A stretch of DNA of 64,000 bases from Capitella teleta (GCA_000328365.1 KB295062.1:651521-715520), one strand, 5' to 3'. Positions 36,437 to 48,555 are shown, numbered from the stretch's first letter. Numbers and translations are program-made. Notes: generated by a model not told the origin, from the letters alone.

Positions 36437-37279
36437 ATGGATCACAATTCAACAGGTGAGGTACAACTAGCGATATTGGTGACATGTTTAGCTAGATTTA
36501 GCCCTCATTTGAGGGTCATGTCAGTCGGCAGCAATTGTAATGCCGTGTGTATTAGTGCGAAGGCTGGTGGCGTCTGCAAAGCCAAGTAGTAATCATTGCT
36601 TTGGTCATTTATAATTGACTGGCTTTTCTTCCAGAATCTAGCAGAAATGAGCTGCTTCAATTCATCTTGGACTCACCAGAGTACTTCGCCATGGCAGGCA
36701 TGGGTCTCCTCATCCTCATTTTGACCATCGTAGCAGTCGCGGTGATCTGTGCATACACAGGCAAAAACAAGTCAGTTTGCTTTTCACTTTTGGTGGTAAC
36801 TTGACTTGTATATTTAAAAGAAATCCCTGTTTATGTGATATATTATGGTTGTGTCAACTCTTATAAACTCATATGTAATCGTTTCACACGTGATGTAATG
36901 GGTCACATGACCTCTTGCAAAGCTATAAAGACTAAATACAATACCATTATTTCAATATCACGCAGATTTTGAATTTTATCCACAATTGTCAAATATCATG
37001 AACATATTTTATTCCTAATTATGGGTACACTTCTAGTAAAGTATAAAATATTCTATTACTAGTATTATGCTTAATAGAAGAGAGTGGGTTTCAGGATTTG
37101 ATTCAGCATTCCGCTTATCTGCGAGTAGCTATTGTGGCTTAATTATGTAATGATGTCATCAGAGTGTATTCAGTGAAGCAACGCCTACCTCCTCCTCAAT
37201 CCCCCCCCATTCTTTTTTCCGCTTTCTTTTCTATTAAACGTGCATTTCTATTTGCAGAGGAGATGCCTACAAAAGCTAG
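36437..37279 (+). CDS. Very small single-pass membrane protein (58 aa), PEY-type
   Basis: Three exons: 36437-36455, 36635-36770, 37258-37279; 177 nt, 58 aa. It begins MDHNST (a possible N-glycosylation site) with no signal peptide. Then comes LLQFILDSPEYFAMAGMG and a long hydrophobic helix LLILILTIVAVAVICAY, with the short basic tail TGKNKGDAYKS. The middle exon starts in phase 1 and ends in phase 2, exactly like the transmembrane exon of the PAN receptor at 34297-34417, and its sequence is alignable (PEY followed by a Gly-rich helix start). AATAAA at 37498. Function unknown. It is below the size most annotation pipelines accept, but donor, acceptor and phase signals all agree. Confidence 0.62.
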
Positions 37280-37289
37280 TACAGAACAA

Positions 37290-39030
37290 GATGGCCGGTC
37301 TCAAATTAATGTGCGATTGTTCATTTCAAAGTAACTATAACAGGGCTCGAATATCTCAGCATATCATGTTCATTTTTGTCCTCCTATAACCCAAAGGGAT
37401 GCATATTTAAACACGACATTTTCGACTTTTAAGCAGTCGATAAACTTGTACAGTTTTATTTTGAAGATGAAAACCGCATTGTATAAATTTAAGTTGCAAT
37501 AAAAGTCGGGTTACGTGTGTATTGTGAAGCTGTACATTTATTTGCTTCGTGAGATTTCTTTAGAGATTTGTATTTTTCCAATCCACTGTTTGTTTATGAT
37601 GCAATAAATTTACATATTCCTCTGCTTTCTTAGCGTTTTTACTGTGACGTTGTCTGAGGAAAATGGAGTGTGGCTTTGAATTTTGGAAATAATGAAGAAA
37701 AAAAAATAATGACATTCTATAATATTATAATTATGTGCATGTAAATGACCTACCAACTTGTCGTACAACTAACTATATTTGGACCTAGGATTGCAGTTTC
37801 ATTGTTCAAATGCATTGAAATCAACATAACCATCATGGTTGATTCGCCGGGATATCCACAATTCTCGGTGATCTTGTTTAATTGTCAAGAAATATTTCAT
37901 GCTTCATTTGAAATATTGTGCTTCATTTTGGTTAATGCTCTGCCTTCTTTCAAATATCTGTTTTACTACGAATGATTCAACGAATCTACGCTAATTAAAC
38001 ACACTTAAGATATTGGAAGCTAGCACCAAACAAGATCACGTGAGGCGGGATGTCTGTAGTCTATGTTAATAGCATAAATAGTATAGTGCATCATCACAAT
38101 CATTAGGTACACGGTAAATGAGTACGCCGTGATTTCAATTGGCTTTCTTGCTCTTGGAATTCTCTCAATGCAATGGGTGTGAATCCCGTTCTCACAGTGC
38201 ACTTCAATGATTGAAAAAACTAATATCATAGAAATGTTTTATTTTTACATGCATTTGGGAACGCGTTACCCATAATGTACAAGTTAATATTGTGCGGTGT
38301 CAAGGGTACTATAAGCAGCAAAGCAGCATTCTTCACGCATAAGAACCGGACGGAGAAATCAGTCCCTGCATATAATTATATAGAATGAATAAAATTCAGA
38401 GAAACGTTCAGTTATTTCTTATGGTCATCTTTTGGTGCAAAAGAAACGCAACAATTTATAATTGGCTTAATAATTACTTAATCCCAGTTTGGGTTTACAA
38501 CAATATTTTACAGGGTGCTCAAGTCTATTCTCTTCATTTCCAACCGTTCGCGATCAAGTATTGATTTTCTTTCGCAGCCAATCCGTGAATCCTGGAAAAC
38601 ATTATTTCGAGTACTTCCATGACAAGATGTCTTTGATAGACGATGAAATTAACATAGAGTGTAAGTGCATAGAGTATTTCAATTCATATTATCCTTTTAT
38701 TATCAATTTAGTAATCACTCTAACCATATGCATGCATTTTAAAATATCTGCATCTCAAAACATGAACATTGAACACGAATAAGTAAGTAACGATATTTAC
38801 CACGGACGAACTCAGATGTTTTGTGGAGCATTCACAGATGCAGATGACATTCGTGGGCATGATAGCATCATAATGTTACAATGTATAATAATCATAATGC
38901 TAATTCCATCCGAGAGTTCAGCTGACGTACGTCACATCTCAAGCTCCCTGTAAAGGGAACAGTGAGAGACATGAACAGGAAAATTCATGAGTAATTGGGA
39001 TCGCCCATTATATAGATGGTCCATATGACC
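37290..39030. other. Intergenic
   Basis: 3' UTR of the small membrane gene and AT-rich sequence. Frames at 37745-37975, 38020-38229 and 38489-38782 have no motif I recognise. Confidence 0.35.
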
Positions 39031-39038
39031 CACTGACC

Positions 39039-39633
39039 TCATTTCTTCTTCATGCAGCACAGGACTCCTGTTATGATGGCGACCAACAGGAGAACAACTC
39101 CGCCCAGTGCCATCAGAACGATGTACTCGGGTTTTACGAGAAAATCGTAATTAGAGGAACCTGTAAAAAAAACTGAACACGTTGAGTTCGTGATATATGG
39201 CTAACATTAATTTACATCTCTTCATTCGTTAGATATCTGTTATTACGTTTCTGCTGCATCGGATAAGCGGTCGGTATTAACATGATCACGGTGAGATTAT
39301 AATTCGTATTTTGAATTAATTGCAGGTCTCACCTTCATCGACGTCACCTTCAGCTGCAGCACAAGCGAAAGACAATACTGTGAAGAAAAAGGTGAAAATA
39401 CTGATGAACAAGACGAAACAGGAAATGCAGTGCAGACATTATAACAGTTAATATGTAACCAATTTGACACTTAAAGCCGACGAAAAATAACCACACACAC
39501 ACACCCTCATACACCATCACACACACACCATCACACACACACACCCTCACAATGAATGCCTGACTGACTTACCTGACAAAAGACAGAATAATAAGGCGAG
39601 AGGAAGGTGTTTCAAATAGAATAAGGAAGACAT
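39039..39633 (-). CDS. Very small type I membrane protein (75 aa), PEY-type
   Basis: Three exons on the minus strand: 39633-39573, 39377-39333, 39160-39039; 228 nt, 75 aa with phase-1 junctions throughout. Signal peptide (SLFYLKHLPLALLFCLLS...), a short acidic ectodomain (AEGDVDEGSSNYDFL), then VKPEYIVLMALGGVVLLLVA, a helix ending GVLCC, and the tail MKKK. The KPEYIVL start of the helix is identical to that of the PAN receptor at 34.3 kb. Intron 1 contains a CA-rich microsatellite (about 39488-39545). It may be a stand-alone transmembrane adaptor or a PAN receptor that lost its ectodomain exons. Confidence 0.62.
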
Positions 39634-39639
39634 TGTGTA

Positions 39640-40630
39640 CTAGCTTGTATTAAATCACACGCGTCGGAGTAACTTCAACGCGCAGCTTCTCTGTAGGCGT
39701 TGGTTTCAAATCGGAATTCATGTAAATATGCTACATTAAAGGCAACCGCTTCTCCGTTCACGCCCTGCTTAATACGTTATATAACACGAAGGATGATCAT
39801 TACATAATCGGTTTTGTGGGCGGGTACGTATTTATTGAGTATACTGCTCAAGAAAAATTGAGCATTGCAAGTGTTTTATGACTTCATTTTTGAGGCACTT
39901 AACCATAGAGGAGAAATAGGTTGCTCTTCCGTTTTTTTTTTCTATAATATGCCTGCGCGTAGAAGATGAACAACTTATTTAACTTAGGGTAAAGAAAGTA
40001 CGTAAGTCGATTGAGAATTGAGATTACGGTATGTCATACTTCATTTGCCACCGGTACATATAAGCAATATCTTAATCATTAGAATCCATGACACATTACA
40101 CCTGACAACTCACACATTACATAATATGGTAATAACGTATAACATGCGATGCATATGCACCCTCGCAATGCTGTGAGGGCATCTGCAATATCAACAATAA
40201 TTATGACGATCGATATGAACAAAATGATGAGTTAAAATAAGTGAAGAGAAATTCCACAATATAATTACAATGTACTCTACTTCAAACCTGTGATTTTACT
40301 ATGTTTCTCGAGGAACTTTGTTGTAATTAACATATTCTTCTTTTTATTTAATTCTACTTGTTGAATTTATTATTCTTTTGTTCGTTCTATTCTTTTTTCT
40401 TTCTTTTTCCCTAAATGAAATGCTTGGATCACGCCCGTGAATGTATTTCGATTAATAAACATTATATATAAACACCAGACCGTGTATCGATTGAGCCTTG
40501 AGGTCATATGAATATCCTAAGCTGTTTCGCCATTTCATTACAAGATGTATAAATTTTCAAAATCGATATCGGACTCGTTTAAAAGCATCTCCGTTGAGCC
40601 AAGATCTCTATGCATCAGAGCTGAGAGAAA
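39640..40630. other. Intergenic between divergent genes
   Basis: About 1 kb between the start of the 75-aa protein gene (minus) and the WAP/antistasin gene (plus). No coding signal. Confidence 0.4.
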
Positions 40631-40637
40631 TAGCAAG

Positions 40638-42332
40638 ATGCGTTGGAAAGGATTGGTTGTCTGCCTGCTTCTTGTGGCGGCGGTTGATGCCCGTGAGTCT
40701 GTTCGTTTACTCTACAACATCGTGAATACAAAACACTCACAATGGAAGTTGAAATAACTCAATGAACACCAGCAGCAAATGCAAGTAGGTATTAGCTGCT
40801 AACTATCTTTATAATCACAGGGAAGAAAGGCAAAGGCAAGAAAACTAAACCGGGCACCTGCCCGACAAAACAGATTGAATGCTTTGATCCTAATCCCAAG
40901 GACGAATGTCGAAAGGACAAACACTGCGATGCTAAGCAGAAGTGCTGCCCATCGGTCTGCAACAAGAAAGCATGCATGGATCCCAGTGAGTACTTGGTCA
41001 CGGGGGATAGAGGTTAATCCCAGTTATTGTATGCTTCCCGATTTAGTTCCCTCCTGCCCTGTACCATTGTGTAAGAACCCTTGTGAGTATGGAGTTTACC
41101 CCGACGAGAATGGTTGCTTCATGTGTGACTGCAGACCAAACCCATGTTCAGTGAGTTGGTTTTAACTCGTTATTGCGTGATTATGATCTACGTGTGTTTT
41201 CAGCTTGTGAAATGTGCATCAGGAACAGTATGTAAAGTGCAGGAAGTAATGGAGTGTGACACAGCTCACTGTAATCCCGTTGCTGCTTGCGTTTCCGGTG
41301 AAATATTATATTTCATTGATCTAATTAGTTATTAGGTCAACACCTGTGCATCTTTGATCACAACAGGAGGTATAATTCATTTGCAGGTGTTGTTATGCAA
41401 CGGTTTTATGAGTGTTTTTTTTTTCAATGTTTTACTATTACCCTAGAGGTGTTAACATTCTGTGTTTGTCATATAATCGACAGTGGGATTAATGGCTGGA
41501 AGATTGATAATTGTGCTTCGTAACCTCGCCATTTAAAGTCTACCCATCCCTTTGCAATAATAATTTATAATCATTCTTAAACAAAAACACATTTAAAACG
41601 ATGTAAGAAAAAAAAAATTCCGTCGCAGATGAGAAACCAGGGGAATGTCCAGTTTCCACTGGACCATGCATTGACCCCGCAACCGCTGACCAATGTGAAT
41701 CGGACACCGATTGCAAAAAACAGGACAAATGCTGCAAGACCGAATGCGCCAAAGCGTGCGTCAGACCACGTGAGCCAAACAAACCAATGAGATTACAAGA
41801 TAACAACTCAACAATTATTCAGTGATAATTGCCTGTGCCATGGTCAAATGCACGGAGCCATGTGAACACGGATTCGTAACGGACTCCAATGGATGCCAAA
41901 CATGCGAGTGCATTCCACCGCCTGATCCTTGCAGCGTAGGTACACCATTGGCGTTCTCGTCTTCCTTTTCTTTATAGGGTATCTTTCCTCTCCAATAGCT
42001 GGTTTTGTGTAAAGCTGGAAAAGTGTGTCGTGTCAAGACAAATAGGAAAGGGAAAAAGAAGGCGAGATGCGTGAAACATCGCTTTACGTTACGTAGGTGA
42101 ACATTGCGTGCCCACAAACATCAAATGAAATATCCTGTGACAACAGCCAAGTGTCCGGCTATCACTGGTGAGACGACAGGTACATGTGACGAGAAGTGTT
42201 CCTCAGATGCTGATTGTGAGGGGAAGAATGAGCTCTGTTGCTCCAATGGGTGTGGACACGCTTGCATGCAAGGTTTGGACAGATGTCGAGTTGGTTGGTT
42301 AACTGGCGATCTTTTTTCTTGCAGGCGTCTAA
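40638..42332 (+). CDS. Secreted WAP / antistasin multi-domain protein (protease-inhibitor type)
   Basis: Exons: 40638-40692, 40821-40985, 41047-41150, 41204-41297, 41629-41769, 41823-41935, 41999-42092, 42147-42272, 42325-42332; 900 nt, 299 aa, phases consistent. After a signal peptide (MRWKGLVVCLLLVAAVDA) come WAP1 (exon 2, DAKQKCCPSVCNKKAC), antistasin-like unit 1 (exons 3-4, CKNPCEYGVYPDENGCFMCD), WAP2 (exon 5, KQDKCCKTECAKACV), antistasin-like unit 2 (exons 6-7, CTEPCEHGFVTDSNGCQTCE) and WAP3 (exon 8, GKNELCCSNGCGHAC). These folds commonly inhibit serine proteases. The WAP-antistasin pair is duplicated with identical exon phases. The last exon codes only two residues; an alternative terminal exon begins at 42553. 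AATAAA at 42370 favours the short end. Confidence 0.85.
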
Positions 42333-42399
42333 CCAGGAAGGTTTTAATGACGCGTTGCACCATACTTGCAATAAACAGTTGCATAAGTGTGTTGTTGCA

Positions 42400-43200
42400 T
42401 TTTATTGTTTTTAAGCAACTGGCAAACATATGTTCACCCCGTATTATGTTGGTCGTGTCGCCAATTCATGTTTATTACTGTCACGTGATTGATACTTGTG
42501 GTAAATGGTAGTGCAAAGTTTGGACCGTAAAATATGACCAATAACCTTGCAGGACGAGAGCTAGACCCGTTTAGTGACTAAACACTCACCGGACCCGGAT
42601 AAGCAATGATGGACCAGTACATGGGACATATCTGATAACTTATCACGCGAGTCTTTGGCGCCACGTGGTTATAAGAATTGTTATATGAAATTGGAGAAAG
42701 TGTTCAGAGTTTAGACAAGGTGGCTAGTGTGACGTGAGGCATCGTGAGCTGAGCATGAAGGCATAGTTGCAATAACCAATTTCAAAGTTTACTTGCACAA
42801 GATTTGCTTGAATATTTTACTCTTGGCTGATTCATCATCGTCACTTGCGCTGGGGTCTTCACCGCTGCCAGGTAGAGTTTAAAATTATACGAAGTAAATA
42901 TTCATGAAGGTCAAGTTGTCATTCAATTGAACCAATAGTATTTTTATTGAAAAGTTAGAATTGTGATAAGTTGTATTTTATGCTTATGGCATCAGCGGAA
43001 ATATCTCATTCAAATGAGTGGCGCAAGGTATCCCAAAGAGTGTTTATTGCAGTATGTATATAATTATATACATATTATAATCCAATGATCGCCAATTATC
43101 TGATTCCTATTTAGTATCCTTTCAATCTCTGTTGGCTCAGGCAGTAACAGTCGGTTTACAGAACCCTGGCAGGGAACAACATTTCAAATAACCCCAACGA
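42400..43200. other. Intergenic
   Basis: No gene recognised. The end includes the acceptor-like TCGTTGGCAG before the decayed lectin's first exon. Confidence 0.35.
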
Positions 43201-43227
43201 CTGTTCAGGTTACAATTCGTTGGCAGG

Positions 43228-43975
43228 ATGTCAGAGGGAAAGTTCTTTGCGCTGCCCAGCCAGCTGAATGGCCTCGTTCTGGACATGCAGAACGATGCTG
43301 TGGAGTGTCGCCATGTGGCATTTCCACGGGGACCCAACCAGCTCTTCTGTGAGGATAACGTCAACGGCTGCCTCCGCAGTGCCCTCGATGACAACTTCGT
43401 CTTGGAGGTCCAAGGTAAACCGCTTTGAGATCCCTGGTACCTCTAAACTTTACTGGGTATCCACGAATGAAAACTATAACAAAGCAATATATAGAAGAAA
43501 AAAAATTAAATTCTGTAATAAATTATAGCATTGCATATAATATTGTAATGTGTTGATTTCACTATAGGTGAAAATCTGATGGTAGTTTCATCCGGACGAC
43601 TACAATCAGCGCTAGATTTTAGCAGGCGACTAGATCTGCCACCGGGAAAACCTTTCCAGCGTCCTGGACGTCGCTGACTGTGACACCGAACCAAGAGCGC
43701 GCGTTTGTTCCTGGGAGCACAACGAGGACGCCAACCAGCAATGGGTCTTTGAATACCAGTGAGTGCAGTGAGAGAGAAGATCGTCACATAAATCCACTCG
43801 TCTCTGGACAAGAGATGCTCTTGCGGATACCAAACAGGGTCAGAGGACCATCAACCGCATGAATCCAACTCAGTGCCTGGATATCAAGGGAGCCAAAGAC
43901 AAGAACGGATCCAAGGTCATCGAGTACGAGTATCACGAAGCGTACAACCAGCACTGGAACTTCCAGGACATCTAG
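43228..43975 (+). pseudogene. Decayed ricin-type (beta-trefoil) lectin gene copy
   Basis: The first exon (43228-43414) encodes MSEGKFFALPSQLNGLVLDM, matching the first exon of the intact lectin at 46.2 kb (MSEGKFFYIRSKLSNLVLEI). Two further stretches match its second exon (SSVLDVADCDTEPRARVCSW) and its last exon (CLDIKGAKDKNG, YNQHWNFQDI). The third exon of the intact gene has no counterpart. The copy carries about three disruptions and looks non-functional. AATAAA at 44002. Confidence 0.6.
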
Positions 43976-44009
43976 AAGGCGTAAAACATGCGATGCTATG
44001 AATAAAGTA

Positions 44010-46160
44010 TTATTTTGATTCTTGTTTCATTAAGGTTTTCTCACCTCTAAGATATTTAAGTGACCCCAATTAATTAAGCTAAGATTTTAATTAGTTATTC
44101 ATTCATGGCCAATTAACATCGAATATAATGGTTTCATTCTGCTGTAAGCGACTAAGAATGGTTTCAGGAGGTCTCCTATCCAGGCCACGTGTGCCTCTCC
44201 GATAAGAATGATATATTATGATAATGTCGGCAACGATCGGTTTGGAAGAGTGCGTTATGATTCCGTAGAGCATGATGTGCGTTATGTTGATGAAAATGAG
44301 CGAGAAGTGTCTCATTGAATATTTCAATAATACCAATAATCCAATATTATTCATCTGACCAGGGAACCAGTGAAATCCAATGATAGTGGTTAGCGTGTTT
44401 ACACGCGGATTCCGGTTGTAATAATTCAGAATCACAAGGAAAGCAAGTTTGTTTGTTCAAATTAATCACCTTGCTATTTACATGGTCATCGGCATGATGA
44501 CACCGGTCTTCCTCTCAGGTGGTTACATAATAATTGTTCATATGTCGTCGGGGGATCTTCTCCATCGGATAAAAACTTGATTGGCAGAACAGTCCAGGAA
44601 ATTCAGTGCTAGTATTTTATTAGAATGTCGGAATTTAGACTTCACGGTCAACATTTATGGTTTAAACGTTAGCAACCGAAAAACATGGAAACGTCTGGAG
44701 TATATCACAATTCCATCAGTGCTAGTGTGCCCCCATTTCATTTGTCACGACAACCTGCGTGCAATTTGCAACTTTCTCCCAAATAGTGACTGTTGTATTC
44801 TTGGGTGAATGACAACGTGATTATAACGAGCTTATTTGTGGCTCAATAGCAGAGCACAATGAATTCAACGCATATTCAACGTAACCGATGATCATTAGAG
44901 AGATACGGGCACAATTTATATATAGAAAAAAAAAAAGATTCTAGAAGATTCCAAGCAAGGAGTACGGCAAGAAACTAGATAGCTTAGTAAACAAAAGAAT
45001 ATTGTAGTAGATTCTATATATCATATCATAACAGTCGATGAGTCGTCAAGAAAAAGAAGTAAACAAGTTTCATTCTATTGTATTCTCCATTATATCCAAT
45101 TGTGATGAATCGCTCTACATCACCAGTGACCCAGTTTCCATCCAGAATCCGGAAATCCTAAATAATATATGAGCAATCTCTGCATGCGTCACTCAATACT
45201 TTGTCCATAATCGTGTAAATTTCGTTAAATTACCTCAATTTTTAACAGGTTTGAAAGTGACGAGAATAGACAGGAGTACTGTGTTGACGTGAAACTAATA
45301 GTCAGGGCATTCTAGGAAAAGTGCATTTCTATTGCATCTGAGTTTAATTATAATCATCATAAACGAGAACGAAATTTTCAGGATTGGTCATAATTGATCC
45401 GATGACTCATTGACTAAACTCACTAAAGTATAAATCTATGATATGGTCATAGTTCAAGTCGACGACGTTGAAGAGGCGTATCACCTTAACACAGGGACGT
45501 GTATGCGTTTATCCAATTATATCTTTGATGGGAGCAAAGTTTAACCTTTCAATCCTAATGAGTTTGACAGGTGAAACTATGACAATAGAAACTCAATAAC
45601 TAAACCTTCAACTTACAATTAACATACGCAAATTCTAAAAGTTTCCAAAACCAAGTCTACATTAATGGTCGATTATTCAGTTTACTCTGCAAAGTCCAAT
45701 CCGATTTATTAAAGGTCCTTGCATGCAGTTGTATTCAGCCGAAATGAGTTCTGTTGTTTGTCTGCGTCACTTAAGAATAGAACAGAGATAAGCTGCTCCG
45801 AGAAAGTTCTTTCATTTGAGTTGCTGATTTAACTGCATTCAATCAACTCTACAGGTGAGCTCCATTTGCCGGATTTTCGCTTTTATTTACTTATTTATTA
45901 AACAAATTTAACGAATCGTTTTCTGAAGTGGAACAAGTTACCATAAAAAGTGACTATAAAAATACCTTGTTTGTAAATTAAAACCCAATTAACACCCAAA
46001 TTTAAAGCAGCCTGTGCTTGATTTAAATAAATCTTGATGGTCAATTACATGGACATAATATTATTGGCAGCTGGGAAGTCAATTTCTATTCTTCTACCCA
46101 TCCAATCACCACCCTTAAACTCAAAGATGTGTACTGTTTAAACAAATACCATTATCCTTC
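44010..46160. other. Intergenic between the two lectin copies
   Basis: No coding region recognised in about 2.1 kb. The end is presumably the promoter and a 5' UTR intron of the intact lectin, because TTCCACCAG directly precedes its ATG. Confidence 0.4.
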
Positions 46161-46167
46161 CACCAGA

Positions 46168-47344
46168 ATGTCTGAGGGAAAGTTCTTCTACATCCGCTCC
46201 AAGTTGAGCAATCTTGTTCTGGAGATCGAAGATGGCATCGCGCAACCAGGTCAAAGGGTCACCACCGGGAGATCCAACTACTCTGATCACCAATTGTGGT
46301 ACGAAGACCAGTTCAACCAGTGCATCAGATCGAAGAAAGCGGACAATCTGTGTCTAGAAATGAAAGGTAAGTCATAGCAACATATAATATATAGAGAGTG
46401 GGCCAAAAGAAGTCTAATATCGACTCCATGTCAAAAACAAAACTTATAAATTGGCTAAAATTGATCAATTATTCTGGAAAATATATTTACTTGGTATATA
46501 TTGACTATTATCACTCATTGACTTTACATACATACGAATCGTGTACCTAATAAAATTAATGTTGAATGGGGGAGGAACATTGGAATAGGATATTCGCTGT
46601 GCATGTTCAGGAAGACATTCATGTGTCATTGCAACACTATTACCCACAGGAGACGATTTGATAGTAGGGAACTTCGAGCCTGATGAGTATCAGCAAAGGT
46701 GGAAGATTCACAATGACAAGATAGAGCATTGTGAGGAGGAGGACACGGTCCTTGATATTGCTGATTGCTGCCAAGATGAAGGAGCCAGGATCTGCAGCTA
46801 CGGTTACAACGGCGGTGACAACCAGTGCTGGAATATAGAACACGTGTAAGTGGACAACGGTATCAAATGCCTTGGTTAAGTCAACGTTGCATATGTTTTA
46901 GGCCGCCCCAGTATTGTTACATCGTGAGTAAGATGAACGGCAGAGTTATTGACGTGAAGAACGGGAGCATGGATCCAGGCACCAAGATAGTCATGTGGAG
47001 CAAGAAGGATGGCGACAACGACAACCAACATTGGTACGAAGATAAATACGGATACATCCACGCAAAAATCAACGGATTCGTCTTTGACTCGGCAGGTAAG
47101 GAAATCAACTATGTTTCATCACTTATTACGCAATGGTTTCGCAGAGGGAAGTCTTCGTCTGCAAGAATATGACCCGACACTGGACACTCGCAAATGGATC
47201 AAGAATGGTCAGAAGATTGTAAACAAAGCTGACCCTGACATTGTAGTCGACATCAAGGGAGGAGACTCCAGCAAAGGAGCTAAACTGCAAGGCTGGGAGT
47301 ACAAAGTGGTCGACAATCAGCACTGGACGTTCGAGTACATCTAA
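46168..47344 (+). CDS. Double beta-trefoil (ricin B-type) lectin
   Basis: Exons: 46168-46366, 46650-46845, 46902-47095, 47145-47344; 789 nt, 262 aa, consistent phases. There is no signal peptide: the protein begins MSEGKFFYIRSKLSNLVLEI. Each pair of exons makes about 130 residues, i.e. one beta-trefoil, so exons 1-2 and 3-4 look like a duplication. Q-x-W type repeat motifs typical of ricin B folds are visible: HQLWYEDQ, NQCWNIEHV, NQHWYEDKYG and NQHWTFEYI, with LDI/IDV/VDI strands preceding them. It should bind sugars, in the cytosol or after non-classical export. A further GTGAGT...TTTGCAG pair after the stop suggests a 3' UTR intron; AATAAA near 47563. A decayed copy lies 2.2 kb upstream. 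Confidence 0.83.
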
Positions 47345-47349
47345 AGTGA

Positions 47350-47848
47350 GTCAGAATTATAACATCACTTTTGCTGGGTGATAACACTGGGCTCGAGAGA
47401 AATGTTGCATTCGAGTCAAATTACAACACTGCTTCATGATCATTATGTGTGATACTTATGATTAATTTGTGTATTTGCTTTGTTTGCAGGTGATGCTATA
47501 CTTTCACACCTTGGCAATCAAGGAAGGAGAAAATCGATATCGTACACTTTTATAATAGAGAAGTTAATAAATGATTCTGAAGTTTTAGTATGTTTTGTCG
47601 TCGTTTTTAATATATTGGCCCAAAACAAAATAAAATAAATGAATTGATGCTTTGCGTGCCGCAACGAGCTTCGCTTTTATGCGGTTCACATATTTGTCCT
47701 GGTTATAGGACCCCCCAATGTGACACCTAAGACCTCAGCGAGCTATAATCACAAGCGGGCATCAACAACACACTTAGGCAATGACAATACCATATTCGTC
47801 CAACCAGATAGGCCTTTACGAGTTATCTAGGCCTACAGTATTACGTGA
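47350..47848. other. 3' flank of the lectin gene
   Basis: Probable 3' UTR with an intron, then non-coding sequence up to a MITE. Confidence 0.4.
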
Positions 47849-47852
47849 TTAA

Positions 47853-48555
47853 AGGGATGGGGAACTAAATTTTAAGTGATGTTCCATTGACTCATAGCAC
47901 CAATTGATAGCATTCCGTGCCAAAAACACCATGCCTGGATGCAAGCGTAAGGAAATAATGCATTCCGAATATCGGGGTTAGCATTGCGCCTATGGGAGAA
48001 TGGCTTCCATTGCGAAGTATAGGAGGCAAACGTCAGCTGATGGCTTGGTTTGGCTGATGGCTGATTGGTTCCGTTCCCCTCGTGAAGCTATCGATTTCAG
48101 CCAATCAGAGCAGAGCATCTTTGCCATAAAAGGACATCTTTGTTGTTTACGAAACGAAAGCGCATGCGTGGTGCACTCTGGCTGACCTTTTTACTGTTTC
48201 AGGATGAGAAACATGGTAGGTGTCTTAGAAAACGCTTGTTAAAATAAGAAAAATAGCGAAAAATATTTTTTTTTCGCGCCTGACTGGTGGCAAAATGATT
48301 ATTCTATCTATTTCCGAAAAGAAAATAAAAAAATATCCAAGGGTTTAGTCGCAGGACACGCTGATATGACGAGACCCATTGTAACAAATGGGGAACTCGG
48401 TGTTTCATCACAGCTGCTGACGTCACGCCTAGTTAGCAATATATCGCCCGCGAAATCGTTAGCGATGATATTCCTTGTGTGGGCCAGGCATAGGAATCAT
48501 TTATGGTGCATCAAAGAACGACTCAAAGTCAATTTTTAACCAGTTCTCCCTCCCT
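47853..48555. mobile_element. MITE flanked by TTAA (Kolobok- or piggyBac-like, non-autonomous)
   Basis: A 703-bp element bounded by TTAA on both sides (47849-47852 and 48556-48559). The ends are inverted repeats: AGGGATGGGGAACT on the left and, on the other strand, AGGGAGGGAGAACT on the right (12 of 14 identical). No coding capacity. TTAA duplication with A-G-rich termini favours Kolobok over piggyBac, without certainty. Confidence 0.65.
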
